A program made the translations under genes and the position numbers. A stretch of 27,371 nucleotides of DNA from CAYNNP01 sp964398215 (GTDB taxonomy: Bacteria > Planctomycetota > Planctomycetia > Pirellulales > Pirellulaceae): assembly GCA_964398215.1 (NCBI GenBank), contig CAYNNP010000063.1, positions 1-27,371 of the forward strand. The letters run 5' to 3'. The notes beneath the pieces were generated by a model. That model was not told the DNA's origin and did no database searches. It was given only the letters and a program-made list of their open reading frames with translations. Each line of letters starts with the position of its first letter. Within the stretch, counting starts at the first letter, position 1. This document shows, piece by piece, positions 15,237-23,900 of this stretch.

Positions 15237-16610
15237 ATGAAGACGATATTCGAGCCCTTTCGCATCAAGACCGTCGAACCAATCCGCATGACCACGCGGG
15301 ACGAACGACTGCGTTTGATTCGTGATGCCAACTACAATTTGTTCGCGCTAAATTCCGACGACGTGTTGATCGATTTGCTGACGGACAGTGGCACCGGGGC
15401 AATGAGTGCTGCACAGTGGGCGGCTGTCATGCAAGGCGATGAGAGCTATGCGGGGTCACCGTCTTTCTATCGATTTGAAGCGGCCGTCAAGGACTTGATG
15501 CCCTTCAAGCATGTGATTCCCACCCACCAAGGACGCGCTGCCGAGGCGATTTTGTTTTCGATCTTTGGAGGCCCAGGGCGATACATCCCCAACAACACGC
15601 ACTTTGACACCACGCGTGGAAACATCGAATCAACCGGCGCGGTGGCTTCCGATTTGGTAATCGCAGAAGGAAAAGACACCCAGTCGCTTCATCCTTTCAA
15701 AGGCAACATGGACCTTGAAAAACTTCGTGCCTATCTCCAGCAGCACGGCGATGCAGTTCCCTGCGTAGTGCTAACGATCACGAACAATGCTGGTGGCGGC
15801 CAACCGGTCAGCCTCGAAAACATTCGCGGCGTTGCAAGTATTGCGCATGATTTTGGCAAGCCGTTTGTGATTGATGGCTGTCGTTTTGCTGAAAACGCTT
15901 GGTTCATCAAAACCCGCGAAGATGGCCAAGCAGACCGCAGTATTCGTGACATCGTCCGCGAGTGCTTTCAGCAGGCCGATGCGATGACGATGAGCGGCAA
16001 GAAGGATGCGTTTGGAAATATCGGTGGTTGGCTGGCGCTGAACGATGACGAACTAGCAGTGACAGCCAGCGCCCATTTGATTCGCTCTGAGGGGTTTCCA
16101 ACGTACGGTGGGCTATCGGGACGCGACTTGGAAGCACTCGCACAAGGTTTGACCGAGATCATTGACGAAGATTACTTGCGATACCGAGTTCGGACGAACG
16201 CGTACATTGTTGAACGACTGACAAAACTTGGCATCCCTGTGGTGCGGCCAGCGGGTGGACACGCGGTCTTTGTCGACGCTCGGACTTGGCTGTCGCACAT
16301 TGACCCGCTGCAGTACCCAGGTCAGTCGTTATCAATCGCGCTGTACGAACTAGGTGGCATCCGAGGCTGCGAAATCGGCACCGTGATGTTTGGGCGTCAC
16401 CCCGACGGAAGCGAATCACCAGCACCAATGGACTTGGTGCGACTAGCTTTCCCACGGCGAACGTACACACAGTCTCACGCGGATTATGTAGTCGAAGTTT
16501 TTGAAGAACTAGCTGCCAAGAAGGATTCGTTGCGTGGTTATCGAATCGCCTGGGAGCCAAAACTCATGCGTCATTTCACGTGCAAATTCGAACCCGTCGA
16601 CTGCAGTTGA
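15237..16610 (+). CDS. tnaA: Tryptophanase (PLP-dependent beta-eliminating lyase)
   Basis: Splits L-tryptophan to indole, pyruvate and ammonia (EC 4.1.99.1) in the cytoplasm. Family landmarks, numbered from the alternative GTG start at 15225: EPFRIKTVEP, LLTDSGTGAMS, PTHQGRAAE (99-107), IDGCRFAENA with PLP-contacting Asp217 and Arg220, and SGKKD with the PLP Schiff-base Lys260. Two residues separate it from tyrosine phenol-lyase. RGCEIG has Ile384 where TPL has its specificity Arg, and MRHFTCKF has His450 where TPL has Phe. Both favour tryptophanase. Length is about 457 residues, slightly shorter than E. coli TnaA. The ATG at 15237 or the GTG at 15225 could start it. No tnaC leader or permease gene is adjacent. 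Confidence 0.93.
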   Translation: MKTIFEPFRIKTVEPIRMTTRDERLRLIRDANYNLFALNSDDVLIDLLTDSGTGAMSAAQWAAVMQGDESYAGSPSFYRFEAAVKDLMPFKHVIPTHQGRAAEAILFSIFGGPGRYIPNNTHFDTTRGNIESTGAVASDLVIAEGKDTQSLHPFKGNMDLEKLRAYLQQHGDAVPCVVLTITNNAGGGQPVSLENIRGVASIAHDFGKPFVIDGCRFAENAWFIKTREDGQADRSIRDIVRECFQQADAMTMSGKKDAFGNIGGWLALNDDELAVTASAHLIRSEGFPTYGGLSGRDLEALAQGLTEIIDEDYLRYRVRTNAYIVERLTKLGIPVVRPAGGHAVFVDARTWLSHIDPLQYPGQSLSIALYELGGIRGCEIGTVMFGRHPDGSESPAPMDLVRLAFPRRTYTQSHADYVVEVFEELAAKKDSLRGYRIAWEPKLMRHFTCKFEPVDCS

Positions 16611-16676
16611 TCTTGACGAAAGGCCGAGGCGAAACTCGCCAACGGTTTGTTGATTTAGTCTGGCACGAGCATTGTT

Positions 16677-16738
16677 TCGTTTAACCGGTAGCCTTAGGCG
16701 CACGCGGGTGCCTGACTCAAAAGCGCGCCCAAGGCTAT
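16677..16738. repeat. Dispersed palindromic repeat, degenerate copy
   Basis: Positions 16677-16706 match the left arm of the repeat at 24112-24141 at 29 of 30 bases (TCGTTTAACCGG...GCGCACGCG). The right arm is eroded but GCGCGCCCAAGGCTAT (16723-16738) still pairs with the left-arm core (ATAGCC...GGCGC). The one left-arm difference (T for G in GCCTTAGG) is matched by A in the right arm, keeping the pair. Confidence 0.85.
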
Positions 16739-16775
16739 ATGCTGTCGCCACTTCGTGGCTGGCGAATTCACGGGG

Positions 16776-17696
16776 TTATTCGTTGGACGCGATCTCGTTT
16801 CGTCGCTTGATCATCCACCCAAGACCGGCTGCGCCGACGGCCAATGGGACCGAGGATTTTGCGTTTGCATCTAGGAAACCGAATAGCTTCTTGCCCGGTG
16901 GGGTGATTGAGGTGATCACATCCTTGTTCTCGAACCGTCCAATCATTCGGCGGCGGTGAACCAGTAGATCTGGCTTGACCAATCCCGCTGCCTTGTCGAT
17001 ATCGACGAAGTCCTTTGCAACCGACTTGGATCGTGTCTGCTGGGTCTTCTTATCTTTGACATGCGAGTTGGAGTACCGTTTGCTGCACACTTCATCAAAA
17101 CGGTCGTTCTGCAGATAGAGCGTGTGATCAAACTTTTCCCTCTGATGAACTTCTCCATCGTGAATATGGACGGTTGGGAAAAAGATCTTATCCTTGAGTC
17201 GAGATTCGAACTCGAACGCCATCGGATGCGGACGACCAGAAAGATTCTTGAGCTGGAAAACCACAAATCCATAATCGTTATAAACTGGGATCTTGTCCCA
17301 TGACGATTTTGGAATGACAAACTGCTGATCGAGTCGCGAAAAATCTTTCATGCTCGGTACAAACGAAGCCACAAAGTCACCGACTTCATGGACCACTAGG
17401 TTGCCTGGGGCCGCCTTGCTTTCGACTGCTCCCAGACTTCTGGAGGCGGCTTGTGGAGTGATTGACGGAAAACCACGATCCAGGTCTTCAAAAAAATCGC
17501 CGTATTCTTTTAGCGATACAAACCGAACTGCTTTTTCGCGTGCCGGGATCTTGGCCGGAATCGGCAAGATCATTGCGTTGAGTTCTTCGCTTGAGTACTC
17601 CATCTGGTACGCAAGCATCTGAGTACCGCTCTTGGTCAACCTTGCGAATAGATTCGTGTTTGTAACGACTTTGACTGGCTTGGCAAAACAGCACAT
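16776..17696 (-). CDS. Uncharacterised 'MCCF' protein with C-terminal membrane helix
   Basis: 306 residues. It begins MCCFAKPVKVVTNTNLFARL and continues QMLAYQMEYSSEELNAMILPIP. This resembles an uncharacterised bacterial family that I recall only as hypothetical proteins starting MCCF. A soluble middle contains PVYNDYGFVVFQLKNL and HPMAFEFESRLKDKIFFPTVHIHDGEVH, with several His and Asp that could bind metal. The C-terminus has one hydrophobic helix (VPLAVGAAGLGWMI) and a basic end, a tail-anchor-like arrangement. AGGAG (17706-17710) sits 9 nt before the ATG. It is downstream of an ECF sigma gene on the same strand (146-nt gap), so it may belong to that regulator's transcript or regulon. Function unknown. 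Confidence 0.75.
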   Translation of the reverse strand: MCCFAKPVKVVTNTNLFARLTKSGTQMLAYQMEYSSEELNAMILPIPAKIPAREKAVRFVSLKEYGDFFEDLDRGFPSITPQAASRSLGAVESKAAPGNLVVHEVGDFVASFVPSMKDFSRLDQQFVIPKSSWDKIPVYNDYGFVVFQLKNLSGRPHPMAFEFESRLKDKIFFPTVHIHDGEVHQREKFDHTLYLQNDRFDEVCSKRYSNSHVKDKKTQQTRSKSVAKDFVDIDKAAGLVKPDLLVHRRRMIGRFENKDVITSITPPGKKLFGFLDANAKSSVPLAVGAAGLGWMIKRRNEIASNE

Positions 17697-17842
17697 CGAT
17701 CCGATCTCCTAGTGATTCAATACCGTGGTCATATTCGGGTATCACGATACCAAAGCCACTTTTGTTAGGTCCAAACTTCCCAAAAAAAATTCGGGAATAT
17801 AGTTTTCGCCTAGCGGAGCTGATTTTTGCGTGTTGTTCGCGT

Positions 17843-18484
17843 TTACGACAATTCTGGAAACACGCCTTCGTCCAGTTCCATTCGCTGGATGATGGATCGA
17901 AGCCGGATGATAAAATCGCTTTTGTAGTTCGCGACTTGTTGCTCAGAGGTGCCAGTTTTTTCGGCGACAATGCGGTTTGGCAAGCCCCGCACAAATAGCA
18001 ACTCAATCACACGAAGCTTTGTCCATCCATCGGAATTCTTCCAACGCTCGATCTGCTGCTCGATCGCTTCGCGCACGGCAGATTCTTCTAGTCGTTTTCG
18101 TTCAACACTGCGAGCAATCGAGCTTGCGACTCGGTCGCCGCCCATCGGTTCACGAGACGGTGATTCGCTATTGCGGCCATGCATCTGCAATGCGGGGCGC
18201 CGACCAGTTCTGCGCAAATGGTCCGTCAACTTGTAGGCACAAATCGAAAACAGGTAGCTTTCCAGCGGACGCGACCCATCGTAGTTTGGCAAACTCGTCA
18301 CGAATCCGACAAAGGCTTCTTGAACGATATCTTCACTGGTAGCGCGATTGCGAATTCGGCTATCCGTGTAAGCCAACAATCGTCCTTCGTAACGATTGAT
18401 CAACGCTTGCCAAGCATCAGGGTCGCCCTCTCGGATACGCTGAATCATTTGGCTATCTGCTTCACTATTTTTCGATGCCGTCAC
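17843..18484 (-). CDS. ECF-type RNA polymerase sigma factor
   Basis: 213 residues. The sigma-2 region spans about 24-93 (AWQALINRYEGRLLAYTDSR; DIVQEAFVGFVTSLPNYDG, the -10-binding core; ESYLFSICAYKLTDHLRR). The sigma-4 region spans about 150-205 (ELLFVRGLPNRIVAEKTGTSEQQVANYKSDFIIRLR, a helix-turn-helix for the -35 element). The linker (about 94-150) is long and basic/Ser-rich. It redirects polymerase to a small regulon. No anti-sigma gene is recognisable next to it. The GTG at 18482-18484 is taken as start; an in-frame ATG at codon 13 is possible. It follows pdxJ on the same strand by 51 nt. Confidence 0.92.
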   Translation of the reverse strand: MTASKNSEADSQMIQRIREGDPDAWQALINRYEGRLLAYTDSRIRNRATSEDIVQEAFVGFVTSLPNYDGSRPLESYLFSICAYKLTDHLRRTGRRPALQMHGRNSESPSREPMGGDRVASSIARSVERKRLEESAVREAIEQQIERWKNSDGWTKLRVIELLFVRGLPNRIVAEKTGTSEQQVANYKSDFIIRLRSIIQRMELDEGVFPELS

Positions 18485-18535
18485 AGACGATTCCTTGCAG
18501 TAAACTGTTTAGCGATATTCTACTAATTGTTGCAC

Positions 18536-19261
18536 TCATTCGTTGCGAGGCAAATCCAGTATGCGCCGCATCTCCGCAACCGCTTCTCGCATCCCAACCA
18601 TCACGGCGCGGCTAACAATCGAATGACCAATGTTCAGTTCGACAAGGTTGGGGATTCGCAACATTTCGCGAACGTTGGTGTAATTCAGTCCATGTCCGGC
18701 ATGCAATCGCATTCCCGCTTTGGTTGTTTCTTCGCCAGATTGTTTCAAGCGTCCAATTTCGATCACCCGTTGCTCAGCTTTTGCCAGCGCGAACGGCCCA
18801 GTATGAAGCTCGACAGCATCGACACTTAGTTTTGCAGCCGCAGCTACTTGGTGCGGATCCGGGTCGATAAACAAACTGGTCAAGATCCCTTCGGCTTTCA
18901 GTTGTTTAACGGCGGCTTCGATTCGTCCGTCGTCGCCTGCAACATCCAAGCCGCCCTCGGTCGTGACCTCTTGCCGGCTTTCTGGGACCAACAAAGCCCA
19001 ATCGGGTTGCACGCGGCAAGCAATCGAGAGCACTTCCGCGCTGCACGCCATCTCCATGTTCTTTTTGACGGTAACCGTTTGGCAAAGCAGTTCTACGTCG
19101 CGGTCGAGGATGTGTCGACGATCTTCTCTCAAGTGAAATGTAATCCCGTCAGCACCACCTTGTTCAGCAAGTGCTGCTGCCACGACTGGATCGGGTTCGT
19201 AAGTTCGACGCGCTTGGCGAACAGTTGCGACGTGATCGATATTGACGCCTAATTCAATCAT
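18536..19261 (-). CDS. pdxJ: Pyridoxine 5'-phosphate synthase
   Basis: Last step of the DXP-dependent vitamin B6 pathway: it condenses 3-amino-2-oxopropyl phosphate with 1-deoxyxylulose 5-phosphate to give PNP (EC 2.6.99.2), in the cytoplasm. The 241-residue length fits. Family motifs are plain: LGVNIDHVATVRQARRT at the N-terminus, GITFHLREDRRHI (about 39-51, with active-site His, Arg and His), MEMACS, HAGHGLNY and ELNIGHSIVSRAV near the C-terminus. The ATG is preceded by GGGAGG (19268-19273) with a 6-nt spacer. It lies 21 nt after the eboE-like gene, so the two are probably co-transcribed. Its product PLP is the cofactor of the tryptophanase in this window, but that link is not specific. Confidence 0.97.
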   Translation of the reverse strand: MIELGVNIDHVATVRQARRTYEPDPVVAAALAEQGGADGITFHLREDRRHILDRDVELLCQTVTVKKNMEMACSAEVLSIACRVQPDWALLVPESRQEVTTEGGLDVAGDDGRIEAAVKQLKAEGILTSLFIDPDPHQVAAAAKLSVDAVELHTGPFALAKAEQRVIEIGRLKQSGEETTKAGMRLHAGHGLNYTNVREMLRIPNLVELNIGHSIVSRAVMVGMREAVAEMRRILDLPRNE

Positions 19262-19282
19262 TCTTGGCCTCCCAGAACGGAT

Positions 19283-20509
19283 TCAAACTGTTTGCGATTT
19301 GATTTCAGTGAGTGAATCGTACAGCCATTGAAGTTCGCTGGCGATATCCTGTGCAAGTCCACGTTTTCTCATTTCTTGCGGCAGCACCGTCCAGGCATAG
19401 GTCTCCACCTCCAAGTGCCCAGTAAAATCGATGCTCGATTCGCTGGACACACCAGATTCTATGATGGTTCGCAAGCATTCAACAACGTCATCTCGCGTTG
19501 TGCCTAACAACCCGATTTTTTCTAGAAAGATCGGGACATGAAAATGAATCGCCCAAAGTTGGTCATCGACTGACTCGCAGTTCAATAATTCTGGCAAGTC
19601 ATTGGCGAGTGCGAATTCACCATCCGCTTGGACTCGACCCGTCTGATGTAAGTAACGGTCTTCGGCAAAGTCTCTGAGCTGATTGAGTGCCGATGCATGG
19701 TCCGCCGTCTTGATCTTTTGCCAGTCGACAACGATCGCACTGCTGACTTGGATTTTCCCAATTTTGATTCCTTGGTCAGCGTACCTCCGAAGCACTTGGG
19801 TTTGTGATTCCATCATCACCGCCGAGTGACAGATGTCGTGACAAACGGTGATGTATTTTCGATCAACTGCGTCCTTCAGCTGAGTATCGAAAAAGTTCAC
19901 AATGTCTTCGGTGGTGTCCAAGCAACATCCGGGTTCCGGCTCGATCGCAACGACAATTCTGCGACCCGAATCCCGCTCAAGTTGTTGGAGTTCTTTCGCG
20001 AGAGCTCTGAATCGTTGTCCAGCTGCGTCGTGCAATTCCGATTGCTCGCGGCTGCTGAATGAATCGAATTCATTGTTAGGCCATCCGAGTGGTAAAGTGC
20101 TGATCGAACCAAGTGTCTGGTCTGCTGGTAGTAACCTAGCCAAAGAATTTGCGAGCTGCTTGGTGTACGCATGGCGGGTATCAGACCACCAACCGGGGAC
20201 ATATACCTTTTGTTTCACAACCTCCTGGTGAAAATTGTCGTAAGGAAAACCATTCACTGTGTAAGCGAACAGGTTTTGTCGCGAAAGGAATTCTCGAAAC
20301 GAATCGCACTCGGATTCTTTTTGCAATTCTTCCGCAGCACGGTGAGGTATCCACAAACCGATCCCCAGGTGCATGTCCGAACCACCCAATTGGCATGCCG
20401 CTTGAGTGCTGACGTTCGCAAGGTTCTCTTGTATTTGTGCGAGGCCCGTTCCTGCGTGGACGTTGGTGCAGTAGCCAAGCGTAAAATTGTTGAAGTGAGA
20501 GTTAAACAC
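19283..20509 (-). CDS. eboE: EboE-like protein (xylose-isomerase-like TIM barrel)
   Basis: 408 residues. The opening LGYCTNVHAGTGLAQIQENL and the run of TIM-barrel strands ending in acidic or His residues match EboE, the 'metabolite traffic protein' of ebo clusters. Examples are VAIEPEPGCCLDTTEDIVNF, ITVCHDICHSAVM and KIGKIQVSSAI. Glu and His at those strand ends suggest a bound divalent metal. In ebo operons the products help move metabolites to the periplasm, but the reaction of EboE is unknown. No eboA, B, C, D or F is adjacent; the neighbour is pdxJ, 21 nt downstream. The start is the GTG at 20507-20509; no upstream in-frame start was found. Confidence 0.85.
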   Translation of the reverse strand: MFNSHFNNFTLGYCTNVHAGTGLAQIQENLANVSTQAACQLGGSDMHLGIGLWIPHRAAEELQKESECDSFREFLSRQNLFAYTVNGFPYDNFHQEVVKQKVYVPGWWSDTRHAYTKQLANSLARLLPADQTLGSISTLPLGWPNNEFDSFSSREQSELHDAAGQRFRALAKELQQLERDSGRRIVVAIEPEPGCCLDTTEDIVNFFDTQLKDAVDRKYITVCHDICHSAVMMESQTQVLRRYADQGIKIGKIQVSSAIVVDWQKIKTADHASALNQLRDFAEDRYLHQTGRVQADGEFALANDLPELLNCESVDDQLWAIHFHVPIFLEKIGLLGTTRDDVVECLRTIIESGVSSESSIDFTGHLEVETYAWTVLPQEMRKRGLAQDIASELQWLYDSLTEIKSQTV

Positions 20510-20591
20510 TTTGGGATAAACTTGCGGGCAAAAAGGAAAATGAAATTTGAATTTTGGAAACTGCGGGGGTCGCAGAAATAAGTTTCCTGTC

Positions 20592-20597
20592 TATACT
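20592..20597 (+). promoter_or_regulatory. -10 hexamer of the candidate small RNA
   Basis: TATACT, 5 of 6 matches to TATAAT. Initiation would be near 20604, exactly at the base of the first hairpin of the small RNA candidate. The -35 region (GTCGCA at 20569-20574, 17-nt spacer) is poor, so it may need an activator. Confidence 0.45.
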
Positions 20598-20603
20598 TAT
20601 TTC

Positions 20604-20723
20604 ATGAGAGTTGAACGAACCTCTCATGGCAACCGTGCCCTCACGAACGCGTTGATGTGGTGCCCTGCTTCATCGTGTTCGTCGCCCCTGCGTTAGTGCC
20701 CCGAACGCAGGGGCACTTTTTTT
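20604..20723 (+). ncRNA. Candidate structured small RNA, about 120 nt
   Basis: This lies in a gene-free interval. Three helices can be drawn. H1: CATGAGAG (20603-20610) with CTCTCATG (20621-20628). H2: ACGAAC (20643-20648) with GTTCGT (20677-20682), plus inner GATG/CATC (20654-20657, 20671-20674). H3: a terminator region followed by seven T (20717-20723). A -10 hexamer sits at the expected distance before H1. GTGCCC occurs three times (20635, 20659, 20696), so the 3' GGGGCAC could pair with more than one site. It does not match tmRNA, SRP RNA, RNase P or a riboswitch I know. The downstream gene has its own promoter, so this looks like an independent unit rather than a leader. Confidence 0.55.
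20684..20723 (+). terminator. Intrinsic terminator with two alternative hairpins
   Basis: One form pairs GCCCCTGCGTT (20684-20694) with AACGCAGGGGC (20704-20714), an 11-bp stem. The other pairs AGTGCCCC (20695-20702) with GGGGCACT (20710-20717), directly abutting the T-tract. The two share the 3' strand and cannot form together. Both would terminate plus-strand transcription, the second in the more canonical position. Confidence 0.85.
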
Positions 20724-20837
20724 GCGCCTACAGAAAAATCGACGCTGAATTGCATAGAATCATGCAATAAAACACGCCGCCAGCGTTAGTCCAAATGCAC
20801 GCCCCAAGACGAAAACGTGGCGATATTCTCGGCTTGA

Positions 20838-20865
20838 TTGACCCGTTTTCTGCCCCATCTATACT
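20838..20865 (+). promoter_or_regulatory. Sigma-70-type promoter of the PVC dehydrogenase gene
   Basis: TTGACC (20838-20843), a 16-nt spacer and TATACT (20860-20865). The predicted start is near 20872, giving a leader of about 55 nt to the GTG at 20926. Confidence 0.65.
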
Positions 20866-20925
20866 CGTGTTTTTGAAAGACAAAACGTCTTCTCTTTTGA
20901 CACATTGTTTTGCAGCAGGATCTTT

Positions 20926-23900
20926 GTGTACGAATTACCTCGCCTGGGTGCATACCTGTCCGCACTCTTTGTTGTTGCCGCCTCCAACTTGGCATGGTCG
21001 GACGACGTCAGCACAAAAGCACCACCGCTTTCGCCAGAAGAATCCATCCAGACGATGCGGGTCGCTGACGGCTACTCGGTTGTACCCGTTCTAAGTGAAC
21101 CGCATATTCACGAACCCTCCGCGATCACTTGGGATGGCAATGGCCGAATGTACGTTGTCGAAATGCGAACGTACATGCAAGACATCGACGGCAAGAATCA
21201 ACTGAAACCAACCAGCCGAGTTTCGCGCCATGAAGACACCAATGGCGACGGTGTCTACGACAAGCACACTGTGTTTGCAGACAACCTGTGTTTGCCACGT
21301 ATGGTTTTGCCGTTGATCGACAAAGTCATCATTCGCGAAACGAACACGTTGGACTTAAAGAGCTACCAAGACACCAATGGCGATGGTGTCGCGGACAAGA
21401 TCGAACTTTGGCATGAAGGCGGTAACCGTGGCGGCAATCTGGAACACCAACCAAGCGGTTTGATCTGGAACATCGACAACTGGCTTTACACGACCTACTC
21501 CCGACATCGCTATCGGTTCACCGGCGGCAAAGTCGTCCAAGAACCGCTGCCACATGGTAGTGGTCAATGGGGACTAACCCACGACGACGAAGGTCGGATC
21601 TTTTATTCAACTGCTGGCGGAGAAAACCCAGCGATGGATTTTCAACGCCCGATTATTTACGGACGAATCTCATTGGCTGGCGAACAGGCGCCCGGCTTTC
21701 GCGACGTTTTTCCGATCGACACGGTGCCTGATGTCCAAGGCGGCCGCGGCCGAGTTCGCAACGACAATTCGCTGAACCGATTCACAGGATGTTGTGGCCA
21801 ATCGATCTATCGTGGTAACTGCATGCCTGCGGATTTCAACGGCGACCTGATCATTCCCGAGCCGGTTGGCCGCTTGGTGCGCCGAGCCAAAGTTACCAAT
21901 GACGATGGCCGGATCGTCGTTTCCAATGCTTATGACCAAAAAGAATTCATCGCTGCAACCGACCCGAACTTCCGTCCCGTCAATAGTGCGACTGGCCCCG
22001 ACGGATGCTTGTACATCGTCGATATGTACCGCGGCATCATCCAGGAAGGCAACTGGGTTCGCGAGGGATCGTACTTGCGCGGCATCGTTCAACAATACGA
22101 ACTGGACAAGAATATTGGTCGTGGACGAATTTTCCGTGTCGACCATGAAACCACCGAACGTGGGCCTCAGCCACGAATGCTGGACGAAACGCCTGCGCAG
22201 TTGGTTTCTCATCTGTCGCATTCCAACGGCTGGTGGCGAAGCGAAGCACAAAAGTTGATCGTGTTGCGGGGCGACCAAACGGTTGTGCCGGCGCTTCGTG
22301 AGCTTTTGGCATCCAGCACCAGCCCACTCGCACGGCTACATGCTATCTGGACACTCGAAGGACTCGATGCGCTCGATGACTCGGTTTTGAAGACAGGTTT
22401 TTCCGATTCGGACTCGCGCGTTCGTTCCGCCGCGATTCGTATCAGTGAACCTTTGATCGCCAGCAACCGATCGCTTGACGAATCGATCCAAAGTTTCGTA
22501 TCGGATCCCAGTCCCGATGTTATTATCCAAACGTTGCTTTCAGTTGGACGCGCCGGGCATCCTGATGCAGAACGAATCATGGATGAAATCACAACCAACC
22601 ACCCGCAGAACCAGGCAATCACAGGCATCGCAAGTCAAATGAAGGCTCGTGCTGCTGCGTTGATTGCCGAGCAAAAGAAGCTGCAAGAATTACGTCGACG
22701 CAACAAGCAGCTTGCCGAATCGGTTGTTCGTGGCAAAACAATTTACAAAACTTTGTGCGTCACGTGTCACGGGCCTGATGGCAAAGGGATGGCGTCGCCA
22801 GACCACAAGGACAAGATGGTTGCGCCTCCACTGGATGGTTCGTCTCGAGTTACAGGACACAAGGAACGGTTGACGCGAATCATGCTGCACGGGCTGATGG
22901 GCCCGGTGGACGACAAAACTTACACCGCCGGATTGATGCTGCCGATGGGCGCCAACACGGATCAGTGGATCGGCGATGTCGCAACGTACATTCGCAACGA
23001 ATGGGGCAACAAAGGTTCGCTGATCGAAGCGTCCGATGTTGCCAGAATTCGCGAGCAGTCCGCGAAACGGATTGGACCTTGGACACTGAACGAACTGAAA
23101 TATTACGACCCGCCCGCTTTGGAAGATCGCGCTAGTTGGAAATTAACCACTAGCCATCACAAAGGCAGTGTCGGTGGCTGTATCGACGATAACCCCAAGT
23201 CTCGCTGGGATACCGGAACGACTCAAAAACCAGGCATGTGGCTAGGCGTTGAATTGCCGGAGCCTGTGAAATTGATGTCAGTGGTTTTGGATTCTCGAGG
23301 ATCCAAAATGGATTACCCGCGCGGGTACGTGGTGACCGTTTCAACCGACGGCAGCGAATGGAGCGACCCGGTGGCGATTGGATTGGGCGACGGTCCCGTG
23401 ACCGAAATCGAAGTTGATTGCCCCGAGCCAATTCAGCACATTCGAATCACGCAAACTGGATTTTCAACCAACAAGTACTGGTCGATTCACGAACTTACCA
23501 TCAAAGGACTTTCGCTGCGTGACCCACCACCAGTGGCTTTGGCAGAACAATTAGCGAAAGTCGACTCTGCTCAGTTGGCTCGCGAGGCCAGAACCAAAGG
23601 TGATGCAACTCGCGGCGCGCTACTGTTCTTTAACCAAGCACTTTCGTGTGCCAAATGCCACGCACCGACCAGCGGCGATCGGTTGGGGCCTGACGTAGCG
23701 GCCAAGCGAGATGGTGTGAGTGATCCGTTCCTTGTTGATTCGATTTTGAACCCGTCCAAAGAGATTCGCAAAGAGTTTGCCCAGATGGTCGTCTTGACCG
23801 AAGACGGGCTAGCGATCACAGGTTTTATCGTCAAAGAAACAGATGACGAATTGGTGCTTCGAGAACCCGCCGGCGGCAAGCTGATCACGCTTGCGCAAGA

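Noticed and set aside
20684..20925. Attenuator or riboswitch controlling the PVC dehydrogenase
   Set aside because: Considered because of the two competing hairpins, but both forms terminate and a good separate promoter lies after them at 20838-20865, so an independent RNA is simpler.
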